This document shows positions 1 through 8,042 of a stretch of 64,000 bases of DNA, one piece after another. Within the stretch, counting starts at the first letter, position 1, and every line of letters begins with the position of its first letter. A program made the position numbers and the translations under genes. Under the pieces are notes generated by a model that saw nothing but the letters and a program-made list of their open reading frames with translations, was not told where the DNA came from and searched no databases. This DNA is from Candidatus Planktophila lacus (GTDB lineage Bacteria > Actinomycetota > Actinomycetes > Nanopelagicales > Nanopelagicaceae): assembly GCF_002288325.1 (NCBI RefSeq), contig NZ_CP016780.1, positions 806,001 to 870,000 of the forward strand. Direction: 5' to 3'.

Positions 1-87
1 GGTCAATTGACGGCAAAGCTTTCAATTAAGCGACATGTGGTTGCACAGGAGTTTGCTAAGGAGATTTCTGAGCTCTTCGCTAAGTGA
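1..87 (+). CDS. Long-chain acyl-CoA synthetase (AMP-forming), C-terminal fragment
   Basis: Only the last 28 codons lie in the window; the frame is open from base 1 and stops with TGA at 85-87. The segment GQLTAKLSIKRHVV followed by EFAKEISELFA matches the end of FadD15-type AMP-forming ligases, where the mobile C-terminal domain carries a G-x-LT-x-LK-x-RR/KR motif before a final helix. The family activates fatty acids to acyl-CoA with ATP. The stop overlaps the next gene's GTG by 4 bp, so the two are probably co-transcribed. The assignment rests on a short stretch. Confidence 0.6.
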   Translation, partial: GQLTAKLSIKRHVVAQEFAKEISELFAK

Positions 88-662
88 GCGATCCAGCACG
101 ACTTGAACTAGCGCGTGATCTTCACGATGGCATAGCGCAAGATCTGGTTGCTCTCGGCTACGAGTTAGATTTGCTCTTAGGGGCCACAGAATCAACCGTT
201 GAATCGCGCCGAGAAATTCGCGGACTGCGCTTTAAAGTTGATGGTCTAATCTCGAAGGTTAGGCACGAAATGTACGCGCTACGCGATCCCAAAGTAGTTA
301 CTTTCCAGGATGCGCTCAGCCAGTTGATCCACGAAATTTGTGGTGATCTGCAGGTAACCGCTTCCATTAGCCACTTCTCTATTCCAAATTCCTACCAAAC
401 TGAATTAAAGGCGATCGCAACAGAGTTACTTCGCAATGCAAAGTTTCACTCTAGGGCTAGCCATATTGAAGTCCTTTTGAGAGGAGTTGAAAATCGCACC
501 TACTTAGAGGTTAGCGATAATGGAGTTGGAGGTGCGCAGGTGAATACCTCAGGTTTAGGACGTTTAGGTTTAGTAGGAGTTAAAGAGCGCGTTGAACAAC
601 TTCACGGACAGTTAGAGATTATCTCTACTGAGAACGGAACCCGCATAAAAGTAGTTCTGTGA
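84..662 (+). CDS. Sensor histidine kinase, NarL/DegS type, without sensor domain
   Basis: This 192-residue protein is a bare transmitter module. A HisKA_3 dimerisation helix starts at about residue 8 with LARDLHDGIAQDL, His14 being the likely phosphoacceptor. The HATPase domain follows: N-box ELLRNAKFHS near residue 115, G1 box SDNGVGG near 145, and GRLGLVGVKERVEQL near 158. There is no signal peptide, membrane segment or PAS/GAF domain, so it should be cytosolic and its signal is unknown. Family members are usually 350-600 residues with an N-terminal input region. The GTG start overlaps the upstream stop by 4 bp, and the gene overlaps the response regulator by 4 bp, giving a coupled pair. 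Confidence 0.85.
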   Translation: MSDPARLELARDLHDGIAQDLVALGYELDLLLGATESTVESRREIRGLRFKVDGLISKVRHEMYALRDPKVVTFQDALSQLIHEICGDLQVTASISHFSIPNSYQTELKAIATELLRNAKFHSRASHIEVLLRGVENRTYLEVSDNGVGGAQVNTSGLGRLGLVGVKERVEQLHGQLEIISTENGTRIKVVL

Positions 663-1285
663 ATGATGCAGTAGCACCACCACGAATATTGGTAGTTGAT
701 GATCATTCAGCTGTTCGTGCCGGCTTGGCCCGCGCCATTGAAGAAGCGCAGATGGTCTGTTGCGCTACGGCCGCAAGTAAATCTGAAGCGATGGCGCAGT
801 TAGCGCATACCAATCCAGATGCGATGGTTGTCGATTTGAACCTACCCGATGGCAGCGGCTTGGATCTGATTCGTTGGGCTCGTAAGAATTCAAAGGAAAT
901 CGCAATCGTGATGCTCACTATGAGCGATAGCGAAAGTGATCTAATTGCCGCAATGAGCGCTGGCGCAAGCGGATTTGTTAAGAAAAGCGCTCCGCTGGCA
1001 GAGTTGATCTCCGTCCTAAAGAGAGCGCTACTTGCACCTAACTCATTTACCGCATCCGACATAGTTTCCGCGCTCAAGACAACATCTGCTGCAAAGTTGT
1101 TAACCCAACGAGAAGTCGAAGTTCTACGAGCAATTGCAGGTGTTGGAGATATTCGTGAACTGGCAAAGCGGCTGTATATATCTGAATCAACTTTTAAGAC
1201 GCATCTAACTTCAATTTATCGAAAACTTGAGGTCTCAAATAGACTTGCTGCAATAAGAGTTGGAATTGAATCAGGAATTATTTAA
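659..1285 (+). CDS. Response regulator, NarL/FixJ (REC + LuxR-type HTH)
   Basis: The 208-residue protein has a receiver domain at residues 9-125, with the acidic pair VVDDH at 12-16, the phosphoacceptor Asp59 in VVDLNLPDG, a Thr in VMLTMS and the conserved Lys in FVKKSAP. A LuxR-type helix-turn-helix fills about 145-205 (LTQREVEVLRAIA, then STFKTHLTSIYRKLEV). It should bind DNA after phosphotransfer from the kinase just upstream, which it overlaps by 4 bp (GTGA). The 3' end overlaps the convergent glycosyltransferase gene by 8 bp. Target genes cannot be read from the sequence. Confidence 0.9.
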   Translation: MNDAVAPPRILVVDDHSAVRAGLARAIEEAQMVCCATAASKSEAMAQLAHTNPDAMVVDLNLPDGSGLDLIRWARKNSKEIAIVMLTMSDSESDLIAAMSAGASGFVKKSAPLAELISVLKRALLAPNSFTASDIVSALKTTSAAKLLTQREVEVLRAIAGVGDIRELAKRLYISESTFKTHLTSIYRKLEVSNRLAAIRVGIESGII

Positions 1286-2429
1286 ATAAAGAGTTAAATT
1301 CCTTTGCCCAAATCTCCCAGCTCCACTTTTCGATAATCCAACTGCGTCCGGCCGCTCCCATCGCCTTCGCTCTAATTGGATCATCAAACAATTTGATTAG
1401 CGCTGTAGAGACTTCCGTCGGTGAAGTTCCATCAACGCTAAATCCAGTAACACTTTCATCAACGGCATCAGGTGCTCCCCCAGAACGTCCCGCGATCACT
1501 GGCAAGGCGCAGGAACTTGCCTCTAAATAAACAATTCCAAGACCCTCTACTTCAAGGCCGGCAAGCCGTGATCTAGAAGGCATTGCAAAGATATCTCCGA
1601 CACAGATATAGCGGGGAAGATCTTTATATTGGATGCGTCCTATAAATGTCACCGCTCCCGAAAGTTCTAGTTTCTCAACCATTCTTGTAAGGTCTTTTCG
1701 GTATGGGCCTTCACCAACCATCAAGATATGCGCTGTCGGATGTTTTTCTAAGATAGCGGGCAGTGATTGAATCAAAATATCCTGGCCTTTACGATGCACA
1801 AGTCGGCCTACGCTGACAATAACTTTCTTATCAGCGAGACCCAAATCTCTTCGCAATCGCTCGGAAGTTGAATCTGGAGCAAAGTGATCAGTATCGATAC
1901 CGGGTGCAATCTTGATAAGCCTTGACTTGGCTTTTGGCGAAAGCGCTTTCGCAATTTCACTCTTTGTAAAATCACCAAGATAGGTCAGATGATCAACGTT
2001 ATTGCCGATAAAAGATATCGCTAAAGAAAATGGCCACAACTTTGCCCACCAGACTTCATGTCCATGGGTTAGCGCGACGATATTCATAACGCCTTTTTCG
2101 CGCAAAGTGCGCGCCATGACTCCAAGAGGAGCCGCTGCTCCGAAAAATACCTGTTTGATCGAATCACGCGCAATGACTTTCTTGACGTTTCGAATTACTC
2201 GTGGAGACGGAAGCAATATCTTGGAACGATCGCGAATTACCTCAACGCCAAAATCTCGCATCCATCCTTGATCATAAGAAGCTGTATCACCCTGCGCGGA
2301 GGTATAGACAATAATTGAACCTTTGGGTGCTCGTTCTATCAAACCCATAACGAAGGTTTCGATGCCGCCGGCGCGGGGACCAAAGTCATTGGTGATGCAG
2401 AGAATTTTCCCTAAATTAAGTTCAGGCAT
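1278..2429 (-). CDS. Glycosyltransferase family 4, PimB-like mannosyltransferase
   Basis: A 383-residue GT-B enzyme. The N-terminal strand ILCITNDFGPRAGGIETF (about 9-26) is the acceptor-side motif typical of PimB' enzymes (ITNDFPPRxGGI), which add the second mannose to phosphatidylinositol monomannoside from GDP-mannose. The donor domain shows SVGRLVHRKGQD and the E-x7-E pair EGLGIVYLE that binds the nucleotide-sugar phosphate. No signal peptide is present; the protein would be a peripheral cytosolic enzyme at the membrane. The PIM assignment follows from the family; another GT4 acceptor is possible, since no other PIM gene lies nearby. It faces the response regulator tail to tail. Confidence 0.75.
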   Translation of the reverse strand: MPELNLGKILCITNDFGPRAGGIETFVMGLIERAPKGSIIVYTSAQGDTASYDQGWMRDFGVEVIRDRSKILLPSPRVIRNVKKVIARDSIKQVFFGAAAPLGVMARTLREKGVMNIVALTHGHEVWWAKLWPFSLAISFIGNNVDHLTYLGDFTKSEIAKALSPKAKSRLIKIAPGIDTDHFAPDSTSERLRRDLGLADKKVIVSVGRLVHRKGQDILIQSLPAILEKHPTAHILMVGEGPYRKDLTRMVEKLELSGAVTFIGRIQYKDLPRYICVGDIFAMPSRSRLAGLEVEGLGIVYLEASSCALPVIAGRSGGAPDAVDESVTGFSVDGTSPTEVSTALIKLFDDPIRAKAMGAAGRSWIIEKWSWEIWAKEFNSLFK

Positions 2430-2441
2430 TTACTTAGGTAG

Positions 2442-3461
2442 TTAGAGTCTGCGTGCGCCGACGAATGGTTTTCTTCCCAAGCTAGATGCGCTTGCCACTT
2501 TCACGCGCGAACCAGATCGTGGTGCATGCACCATCTTTCCGCCACCTAAATAGATTCCAACGTGCGAAATTGGTCTTCCGAAGAATACAAGATCGCCTGG
2601 GGCAAGATTTGAACGCTTAACCGATTTTCCATAGTTAAATTGTGCGCGCGATGAGTGTGGCAGTGAGACGCCTGCGGTTTGGAATGCGCGCATGGTCAGC
2701 CCTGAACAATCCCAATAGGTCATGCCATCGGCGCCGAAAACATATTTGTCACCGATCTGCTTCAGAGCAAATTGCAGAGCTTTTCCAGCACGTCCTGAAA
2801 CTGCCCCGGCTTTTTTGGCGGCGGCAAGTGAGGATGCTTGATCGGCATCTTCCTCTTCTTGAGCAAGCCGGGCTAAACGTTCGCGATCTTCCTTCTTTAA
2901 CTTCGCCAAGAGCGATTCAGCTTCTGCCAACTTCGCAGTTGCTCGTGCACTTTGCGCTGTTAACTTTTTCTGAGTTGCTTTAACCAGTGCAAGCTTGTCG
3001 CTAACTGTCAGCGAAGTTGCGGTAAGGCGTTGTTTGGCTGCTTGAAACTTTCGAAGTTCTACCGATTTCTTACGGGTAATTGCTTCTAGCGATCCTGCTG
3101 CTGAAAGGTAGAGCGCCGGATCTGATGAGAAGAGTAGTTCTAGGCTCTGGCTTAAGCCGCCAGTTTTAAATTGCTCAACAGCGATCGCGTTTAGAGATTT
3201 CGAGAGAGCGTCAACGCTCTGACTTTGTACCGCCGCCTTCGCCTGAATGCCCTGGAGCTGACCATTTAGCGAAGCTAATTTAACTTTTGCTTCTTGAGCG
3301 CCTTCGGCGGCAGTTGTGGCTTCTTCCTCGAGTTGGCGAACGCGCGCCTGAACCTGCGCCAAAGTTTGGGCAGCGTCAGCGCTGGGCGCGGTAAGCAACG
3401 GGGAAACCAGCGAGATAATCGCGCTGATTAGAGCCGCCACAGAGCGCTTTGAGGTAAACAT
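2442..3461 (-). CDS. Exported NlpC/P60 peptidoglycan endopeptidase with coiled coil
   Basis: A RipA-like cell-wall hydrolase of 339 residues from the ATG at 3461. It begins with a signal peptide (basic MFTSKRS, hydrophobic core, Ala-rich cleavage region ending ADAAQ). A long alpha-helical coiled coil of Ala, Gln, Glu and Lys follows to about residue 220. The NlpC/P60 domain at the C-terminus has catalytic Cys in YWDCSGLTM, His in ISHVGIYLGGG and a third polar residue in MVHAPRSG. It should cleave stem peptides outside the membrane; the coiled coil commonly keeps such enzymes autoinhibited. A TTG at 3494 would add 11 residues, but the ATG has a -10 hexamer 8 bp upstream and gives a normal signal peptide. 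Confidence 0.85.
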   Translation of the reverse strand: MFTSKRSVAALISAIISLVSPLLTAPSADAAQTLAQVQARVRQLEEEATTAAEGAQEAKVKLASLNGQLQGIQAKAAVQSQSVDALSKSLNAIAVEQFKTGGLSQSLELLFSSDPALYLSAAGSLEAITRKKSVELRKFQAAKQRLTATSLTVSDKLALVKATQKKLTAQSARATAKLAEAESLLAKLKKEDRERLARLAQEEEDADQASSLAAAKKAGAVSGRAGKALQFALKQIGDKYVFGADGMTYWDCSGLTMRAFQTAGVSLPHSSRAQFNYGKSVKRSNLAPGDLVFFGRPISHVGIYLGGGKMVHAPRSGSRVKVASASSLGRKPFVGARRL

Positions 3462-3469
3462 AGGGTTAA

Positions 3470-3475
3470 AGGCTA
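3470..3475 (-). promoter_or_regulatory. -10 element of the NlpC/P60 gene (leaderless)
   Basis: TAGCCT on the minus strand ends 8 bp before the ATG at 3461. A TTGAGT-like -35 about 18 bp further upstream overlaps the alternative TTG start. The spacing predicts a leader of at most 1-2 nt. Confidence 0.4.
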
Positions 3476-3537
3476 ACGGTGCCTTATGAAGCAACTCAAA
3501 CCGAAATAAGCGTGGCTGCCTGTGAATTTATTCTTAT

Positions 3538-3738
3538 CTACGCTCGCCCAGCGGAGTTAAAGCGCAGTGGGCGGACTATTCCACGGGATGAGAGCAGATC
3601 AATCGCCTCAGCCGTTGTATCAGGAATTTCGCAGATTTCGGTGCGTTGATCTTTCTTGGGAGTTGAGAGGAGAAAAGTCAGTACGCAATCGTTGCAACCG
3701 ATATCGCGAACTGCACATGAGTCACAGGTAATTATCAT
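3538..3738 (-). CDS. Small cysteine-motif protein of actinobacteria, function unknown
   Basis: A 66-residue protein from the ATG at 3738, beginning MIITCDSCAVRDIGCNDCVLTFLL. The regularly spaced cysteines (C5, C8, C15, C18) resemble a metal-binding or redox motif found in a short conserved actinobacterial protein often located next to an NlpC/P60 gene, as here. The rest is polar and ends with a helical AEAIDLLSSRGIVRPLRF. An in-frame ATG at 3768 would add ten residues, but the cysteine motif fits the N-terminus of relatives better from 3738. No function can be assigned. It is divergent from the RibD-like gene. Confidence 0.6.
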   Translation of the reverse strand: MIITCDSCAVRDIGCNDCVLTFLLSTPKKDQRTEICEIPDTTAEAIDLLSSRGIVRPLRFNSAGRA

Positions 3739-3773
3739 GAAGGAAACGTTACGTCTTCGCACTGACATCTACT

Positions 3774-4298
3774 TTGCCGCCAGATAGCCTTTCGACCATG
3801 GCCGTCTTCGCAACTCTGGTTACCGGAAGCGATGGCTCAACGACAAAAGGTGGCTCATCGCGCGCGATCACCAGCGGGGCCGATCGCACCGAATTTCTGA
3901 CGCGCCGGCGCACCGCAGATTTCATCTTAATCGGAGGCAAAACCGCTCGAAGCGAGCCCTATCACCGCACACCCGTTCCAGTCGTGATCGCCTCTCGTTC
4001 AATGGTCAACGCCCTTGCCGATAACCGAAATGCCCATTGGTGGAATAGCTCACCACGTGCGGCGCTAGATCGCGGCATAAAGAAGTTTGGCAGCAACGTT
4101 TTGGTGGAAGGAGGCGCTAGCTTCATATTCGAACTAATTAGCAATCGCGCGTTAGATGGAATTTATCTCAGCATTACACCTGAGACTGGTGGCGAAGCCA
4201 AAATTAATTTCCAAGAACTTTTAGCAAAATTTTCTGATCTTTCAGAACGCGAAGTTGATGGCACGAAATTCTTTGAGGCGCGTGGCTTAAAGGCCTAG
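3774..4298 (+). CDS. RibD-type reductase domain protein (dihydrofolate-reductase fold)
   Basis: This 174-residue protein matches the RibD C-terminal reductase family, which uses NADPH on pyrimidine or pterin-like substrates. Seen: a substrate-loop strand FATLVTGSDGSTTKGGSS, a DRTEFLTRRRTADFILIGGKTAR segment (the usual ADAILVGAGTVR region), and NVLVEGGASFIFELI, the glycine-rich cofactor loop. It is short for the family (commonly 220-250), mainly between the two halves. The start is uncertain: TTG at 3774 or ATG at 3798; the upstream frame closes at 3738. It sits apart from any riboflavin operon, so the substrate is unknown. Its 3' end overlaps the EamA gene by 4 bp. Confidence 0.7.
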   Translation: MPPDSLSTMAVFATLVTGSDGSTTKGGSSRAITSGADRTEFLTRRRTADFILIGGKTARSEPYHRTPVPVVIASRSMVNALADNRNAHWWNSSPRAALDRGIKKFGSNVLVEGGASFIFELISNRALDGIYLSITPETGGEAKINFQELLAKFSDLSEREVDGTKFFEARGLKA

Positions 4299-5137
4299 AA
4301 GGCTGAAATTATGGCAACGCCTGCGACCGCGGCTGCAATTCCGATGTACTGAACTTTATGAAGTCGTTCATGTAAGAACTGGAATGCAAGCAACGCGGTA
4401 AAGATCGGATAGAGCGCGCCAAGAACCATTGCCAGAGTTAAGTTGCCCTTTGTCGTTGCAACTCCCAAAAGTAAATTTGCTAAGAAATCTGCAACACCGA
4501 TAAAGATCAAAATCGGGCTCTGTTTAAAGTTCAAGCCGCCTAAAGTTTTATATCTTGCAAAGATTCCTAATGAAACGAATAACGTTGTTAAGCGCATCAT
4601 CACCATCGTCATAAGAGCGCTGCCCTGCGAACCAATCGCCATAAAAGTAAGTGCAGTACCGAAACCACCTGCTGCACCAAGTGCAAGAAATAGCGGCTTC
4701 AGCGGAAGTCCTTGAGAAATTTCTGGTCCACTCGCTAAGAAAGCGCCGACGATTGCAAGTGCAGCGCCAATACTTAGAATTAAAGAAAGGCGATCTCCTT
4801 TTACAAAGAAGGCATAGCCGACAGGAATCAAGGCGCTTAAACCGCTGATTGGAGAGACAACTCCCATGCGGCCAGTAGAAAGTCCCGCATATAAACAAAT
4901 TAACCCTAGATATCCAAGAACTCCGGCAAGTGCTCCGGGGAAGAAATAACCATCAGGACCAAGTGCAGCTGCAGAATAATCTCCAGTAACAATTACCAAA
5001 CCAATTCCAAAAATTAATCCAATTGCTTGGGTTACTCCGAGCACTGCGATCGCGGGATGGCTCTTACTTAACTTGCCACCTTGATAATCCGCAGTTCCCC
5101 AAAGAGCGCTTGAGAGAAGGGCTAAAAAAGTTGCCAT
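4295..5137 (-). CDS. EamA/DMT-family permease
   Basis: A 280-residue membrane protein with about ten hydrophobic helices arranged as two EamA repeats; the first begins MATFLALLSSALWGTADYQGG and the second near FLALGAAGGFGTALTFMAIG. DMT carriers export or exchange metabolites; the substrate cannot be predicted. The ATG at 5137 is preferred because a TACCCT -10 lies 7 bp before it; an upstream GTG would add six residues. The gene is divergent from the DUF3000-RNase D pair across an 81-bp gap and is transcribed alone. Confidence 0.8.
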   Translation of the reverse strand: MATFLALLSSALWGTADYQGGKLSKSHPAIAVLGVTQAIGLIFGIGLVIVTGDYSAAALGPDGYFFPGALAGVLGYLGLICLYAGLSTGRMGVVSPISGLSALIPVGYAFFVKGDRLSLILSIGAALAIVGAFLASGPEISQGLPLKPLFLALGAAGGFGTALTFMAIGSQGSALMTMVMMRLTTLFVSLGIFARYKTLGGLNFKQSPILIFIGVADFLANLLLGVATTKGNLTLAMVLGALYPIFTALLAFQFLHERLHKVQYIGIAAAVAGVAIISAF

Positions 5138-5144
5138 GGGCATA

Positions 5145-5150
5145 AGGGTA
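5145..5150 (-). promoter_or_regulatory. -10 element of the EamA permease gene (leaderless)
   Basis: TACCCT on the minus strand, 7 bp before the ATG at 5137. No convincing -35 is visible. Confidence 0.4.
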
Positions 5151-5206
5151 CACACGCAAAAAGAGAGTAAGCGCCCTGCCTCCCACTTAAATGCAGGTCC
5201 TATCTT

Positions 5207-5212
5207 TAGAAT
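5207..5212 (+). promoter_or_regulatory. -10 element of the DUF3000-rnd operon (leaderless)
   Basis: TAGAAT, one base from the sigma-A consensus, followed by 6 bp and then GTG at 5219. There is no Shine-Dalgarno before the GTG, which supports a leaderless mRNA. Confidence 0.55.
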
Positions 5213-5218
5213 TAACCA

Positions 5219-5800
5219 GTGGATTTAAACCAATTTAATCGCATGATCGAGCATCTGCGCACCGCTACACCGCGCGCTGAGATCATCTTGGAAGAAGTCC
5301 CAGCACCTCAAAAATTAGCTACTTACTCTTTTGCATTTACCGCAGATGTTTCAAATGGTTTGCTCGGTGATGATGAAGATGAAGTCGCATCTGGTCGCTT
5401 TGTTTTGCTACATGAACCCGGTGGACAAGAGACCTGGGAAGGTGAATTTCGCTGCGTTACATTTTTAAGCGCAGATGTAGATGAGGCGATGCAGGATGAT
5501 CCGCTTCTGCCTGAAGTTGGCTGGTCTTGGCTCCTAGATTCTCTCTCGGCAGCCGGTTGCGAATTCAACGCCCCAAGCGGGACTGTCACGAGAGTTTCCA
5601 GCGCATCATTTGGAAAACTTTCACCACGCAATGACCAATCTGAAATCGAAATCCGCGCATCATGGAGTCCAATTATCAAAGAGAGTGCCGAGATGATTAA
5701 ACATATCGATGCCTGGTGCAATCTCCTTGGCGAAGTCGCCGGACTTCCACCCATCGTCGAAGGCGTAGCGCCAATTTCTGCAGCACGACGTCGCGTATAA
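5219..5800 (+). CDS. DUF3000 family protein
   Basis: A 193-residue soluble protein matching actinobacterial DUF3000 (Rv2680-like). Characteristic segments are GRFVLLHEPGGQETWEGEFRC in the middle, a GWSWLLDSL helix, RASWSP, and the C-terminal HIDAWCNLLGEVAGLPP. No membrane segment or catalytic motif is recognised; the function is unknown. Its fixed place immediately before an HRDC-type RNase D gene (9-bp gap here) suggests a role tied to RNA processing, an inference from neighbourhood only. GTG start with a -10 hexamer 6 bp upstream. Confidence 0.85.
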   Translation: MDLNQFNRMIEHLRTATPRAEIILEEVPAPQKLATYSFAFTADVSNGLLGDDEDEVASGRFVLLHEPGGQETWEGEFRCVTFLSADVDEAMQDDPLLPEVGWSWLLDSLSAAGCEFNAPSGTVTRVSSASFGKLSPRNDQSEIEIRASWSPIIKESAEMIKHIDAWCNLLGEVAGLPPIVEGVAPISAARRRV

Positions 5801-5809
5801 AACTTATTT

Positions 5810-7129
5810 ATGAGCGAAGATAAATCAACTACCGTAGAAGAAGTCCCGGCAGCGCCAACCTCAGTTCCGCTCTTAGCTCCCGCTAATGGAATCCCACCGG
5901 TAGTTGATACGGATCAGAAATTTGCAGCCGCTCTTGCTCAACTAACTTCAGGACGTGGCCCTTTTGCAGTCGATGCCGAACGAGCCTCCGGATATAAATA
6001 CAGCGCCCGCGCTTATCTAATTCAGATTAAGCGTGAAGGCGGCGGGCTTCACTTGATCGATCCGATTCCATTCGGACCAAACCATAAGTATTTTCAAGAG
6101 CTAAATACCCTTTTGCAGAGCGATGAAGTAATTCTGCACGCAAGTACACAAGATCTTCCATGTTTGCGTGAACTTGGAATTAACCCAAAGCAACTCTTTG
6201 ATACCGAGCTAGGTGGACGTATTGCTGGCTTGCCGCGAGTAGGACTCGGTCCACTACTTGAATCACTTATGGAAGTCTCACTCGCCAAAGAACATTCGGC
6301 AGTTGATTGGTCACAGCGCCCCTTGCCGCAAGATTGGCTAAATTACGCCGCCCTTGATGTGGAGCTTTTGATTGAACTTCGCAATCAGATGTATAAAATT
6401 TTGGAAAAATCTAAGAAGTTAAAGTGGGCTGAAGAAGAGTTTCAATCGATTATTGATGCACCTGCTCCCCCACCACGTGTTGATCCTTGGCGTCGCACAT
6501 CGGGAATGCATAAGATTAAAAAGCGCGATCAACTTGCAATCGTGCGAGCGCTCTGGACAATCCGTGCCGAAATCGCTCAAGAAGTAGATATCGCACAAGG
6601 GCGTTTGTTATCAGATGCCGCAATCGTTGAGATTGCAACGAAAGCTGTTGAAAAACCAATCAAGACGAAGAAAGATTTAGAGAAGGTTCTGCGCCCTATT
6701 GGTCTGCGAGCGCGTTGGTTTGAAAATACCGCCACCTGGATTAACGCCGTCACCGATGCCCTTGCCTTGCCCGATAGCCAATGGCCACCGGTGCGCACCG
6801 ATAGCGACTCGCTGCCTCCGCTAAAGATCTGGCGCGAGCGCTTTCCTGAGAGATATGCCCCGCTTACCCATGCCAAGGCCAATATTCAATTAAAGGCCAA
6901 TGAGCTGGTTATCCCCTTTGAGAACTTGATTACCCCTGAATATGTCCGCCGGATCTGCTGGAACTCCCCTAAATCAGGCGTAGCAGCCGCCTTAGCCGAT
7001 CTCGGCGCCCGTCAATGGCAGATCGAGATAGTTGCTCCGATCTTGGAATCTGCCCTTTTAGAGACCGAACCTCTGGCGGTCGCTGAGAGTGAGCCTGAAT
7101 CCGAGGCGCAGGCTCCAGAGCAGGTGTGA
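5810..7129 (+). CDS. rnd: Ribonuclease D-like 3'-5' exonuclease with HRDC domain
   Basis: The 439-residue protein carries a DEDDy exonuclease domain at about 35-205: Exo I is FAVDAERASGYKYS (D and E), Exo II lies near VILHASTQDLPCLREL (Asp), and Exo III is YAALDVELL with its Tyr and Asp. An HRDC nucleic-acid-binding domain occupies about 225-310 (IKKRDQLAIVRALWTIRAEIAQ), and a C-terminal region typical of actinobacterial homologues follows, ending in an acidic Glu/Ala tail. It is expected to trim 3' ends of structured RNAs. It follows the DUF3000 gene with a 9-bp gap and is probably co-transcribed. Confidence 0.9.
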   Translation: MSEDKSTTVEEVPAAPTSVPLLAPANGIPPVVDTDQKFAAALAQLTSGRGPFAVDAERASGYKYSARAYLIQIKREGGGLHLIDPIPFGPNHKYFQELNTLLQSDEVILHASTQDLPCLRELGINPKQLFDTELGGRIAGLPRVGLGPLLESLMEVSLAKEHSAVDWSQRPLPQDWLNYAALDVELLIELRNQMYKILEKSKKLKWAEEEFQSIIDAPAPPPRVDPWRRTSGMHKIKKRDQLAIVRALWTIRAEIAQEVDIAQGRLLSDAAIVEIATKAVEKPIKTKKDLEKVLRPIGLRARWFENTATWINAVTDALALPDSQWPPVRTDSDSLPPLKIWRERFPERYAPLTHAKANIQLKANELVIPFENLITPEYVRRICWNSPKSGVAAALADLGARQWQIEIVAPILESALLETEPLAVAESEPESEAQAPEQV

Positions 7130-7133
7130 GGAA

Positions 7134-7157
7134 TTACGCAACACTTAAGTTGCGTAA
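7134..7157. promoter_or_regulatory. Inverted repeat over the -35 of the FTR1 promoter (candidate operator)
   Basis: Perfect 9-bp arms TTACGCAAC (7134-7142) and GTTGCGTAA (7149-7157) are separated by 6 bp. The right arm overlaps the -35 hexamer of the iron-permease promoter. No T-tract follows, so a terminator for rnd is less likely. It does not look like a DtxR/IdeR box. The binding protein is unknown. Confidence 0.5.
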
Positions 7158-7178
7158 ATACGGGGGTCGTTCTAGATT
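7150..7178 (+). promoter_or_regulatory. Promoter of the FTR1 iron permease gene (leaderless)
   Basis: -35 TTGCGT at 7150-7155, an exact 17-bp spacer, and -10 TAGATT at 7173-7178, followed by 6 bp and the ATG at 7185. Both hexamers fit the principal sigma factor and the geometry predicts a transcript starting at the AUG. Confidence 0.65.
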
Positions 7179-7184
7179 TAGCCC

Positions 7185-8021
7185 ATGCTCAGCACATTCA
7201 TCATCGCCCTACGCGAAGGCCTAGAAGCCGCCTTAATCGTTGGGATTCTCGTTGCCTACATCGTTCGCACAGATCGTCGCCATTTTCTTAAGCCGCTCTG
7301 GACAGGTGTTGCAGCCGCTCTAGCCGCAACCTTTGCACTCGGCGCATTTCTCTCTTTCACCTCAGCTGAATTATCCGATCGCGGAGAAGAGCTATTTGCT
7401 GGCATCACATCTTTCATCGCCGTAGGACTTGTTACATGGATGGTCTTCTGGATGAAGCGCACAGCGCGCACACTTCGCAACGAGCTTCATGGAAAAGTAG
7501 ATACTGCACTTACCGGAGGCCCAATAAGCCTTGCTTTAGTGGCTTTTTTCGCTGTTGCCCGCGAAGGTCTAGAGACCGCGTTATTTGTTTACACTAATTT
7601 TCAAACAGTCGGCGCTGCATCGACTGCAACAGTTGGTTTAGTTCTTGGACTTACCTTGGCAGTTGTTCTTGGATATTTGATCTACAACCGTTCTGTAAAA
7701 TTAGATCTCTCAAAATTCTTCACCGTTACTGGAGTTGCACTAGTCATCGTCGCAGCCGGCGTCTTGTCATACGGCATCCATGAATTCCAAGAACTTGGTT
7801 GGATCCCAGGCGTTGATGACTTCCTCTGGGATGTAACTCCTTGGATCGCCAAGGAATCAATCTTGGCCTCGCTCCTAAGCGGCACCGTAGGCTTTGATAC
7901 AACAACCTCCTTTATTCAATTTATCGCTTGGTCTGCCTATCTAGTAGCAGTTTTGGTCCCATACCTTTCGAAGGGTAAGGGCCAGCAGAGCGCGCCTGCT
8001 GCCGAGAAGGTAAAGGCTTAA
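7185..8021 (+). CDS. FTR1/EfeU-type high-affinity iron permease
   Basis: A 278-residue polytopic protein with about seven hydrophobic helices. Two copies of the iron-handling R-E-G-L-E motif are present: ALREGLEAALI at residues 8-18 and VAREGLETALFV near 125, the hallmark of OFeT/FTR1 permeases. The C-terminus is charged and cytosolic (KGKGQQ then AAEKVKA). No EfeO (cupredoxin) or EfeB (peroxidase) gene is adjacent, so a solitary permease is predicted. It is transcribed from its own promoter, which overlaps a 24-bp inverted repeat, so regulation is likely, though the signal is not known. Confidence 0.88.
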   Translation: MLSTFIIALREGLEAALIVGILVAYIVRTDRRHFLKPLWTGVAAALAATFALGAFLSFTSAELSDRGEELFAGITSFIAVGLVTWMVFWMKRTARTLRNELHGKVDTALTGGPISLALVAFFAVAREGLETALFVYTNFQTVGAASTATVGLVLGLTLAVVLGYLIYNRSVKLDLSKFFTVTGVALVIVAAGVLSYGIHEFQELGWIPGVDDFLWDVTPWIAKESILASLLSGTVGFDTTTSFIQFIAWSAYLVAVLVPYLSKGKGQQSAPAAEKVKA

Positions 8022-8042
8022 CCTTTACCCTGTTCCACTTTT

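Noticed and set aside
4443-4715. Open frame on the + strand antisense to the EamA permease gene
   Set aside because: Lys/Ile/Pro-rich shadow of the membrane-protein strand; no ribosome binding site.
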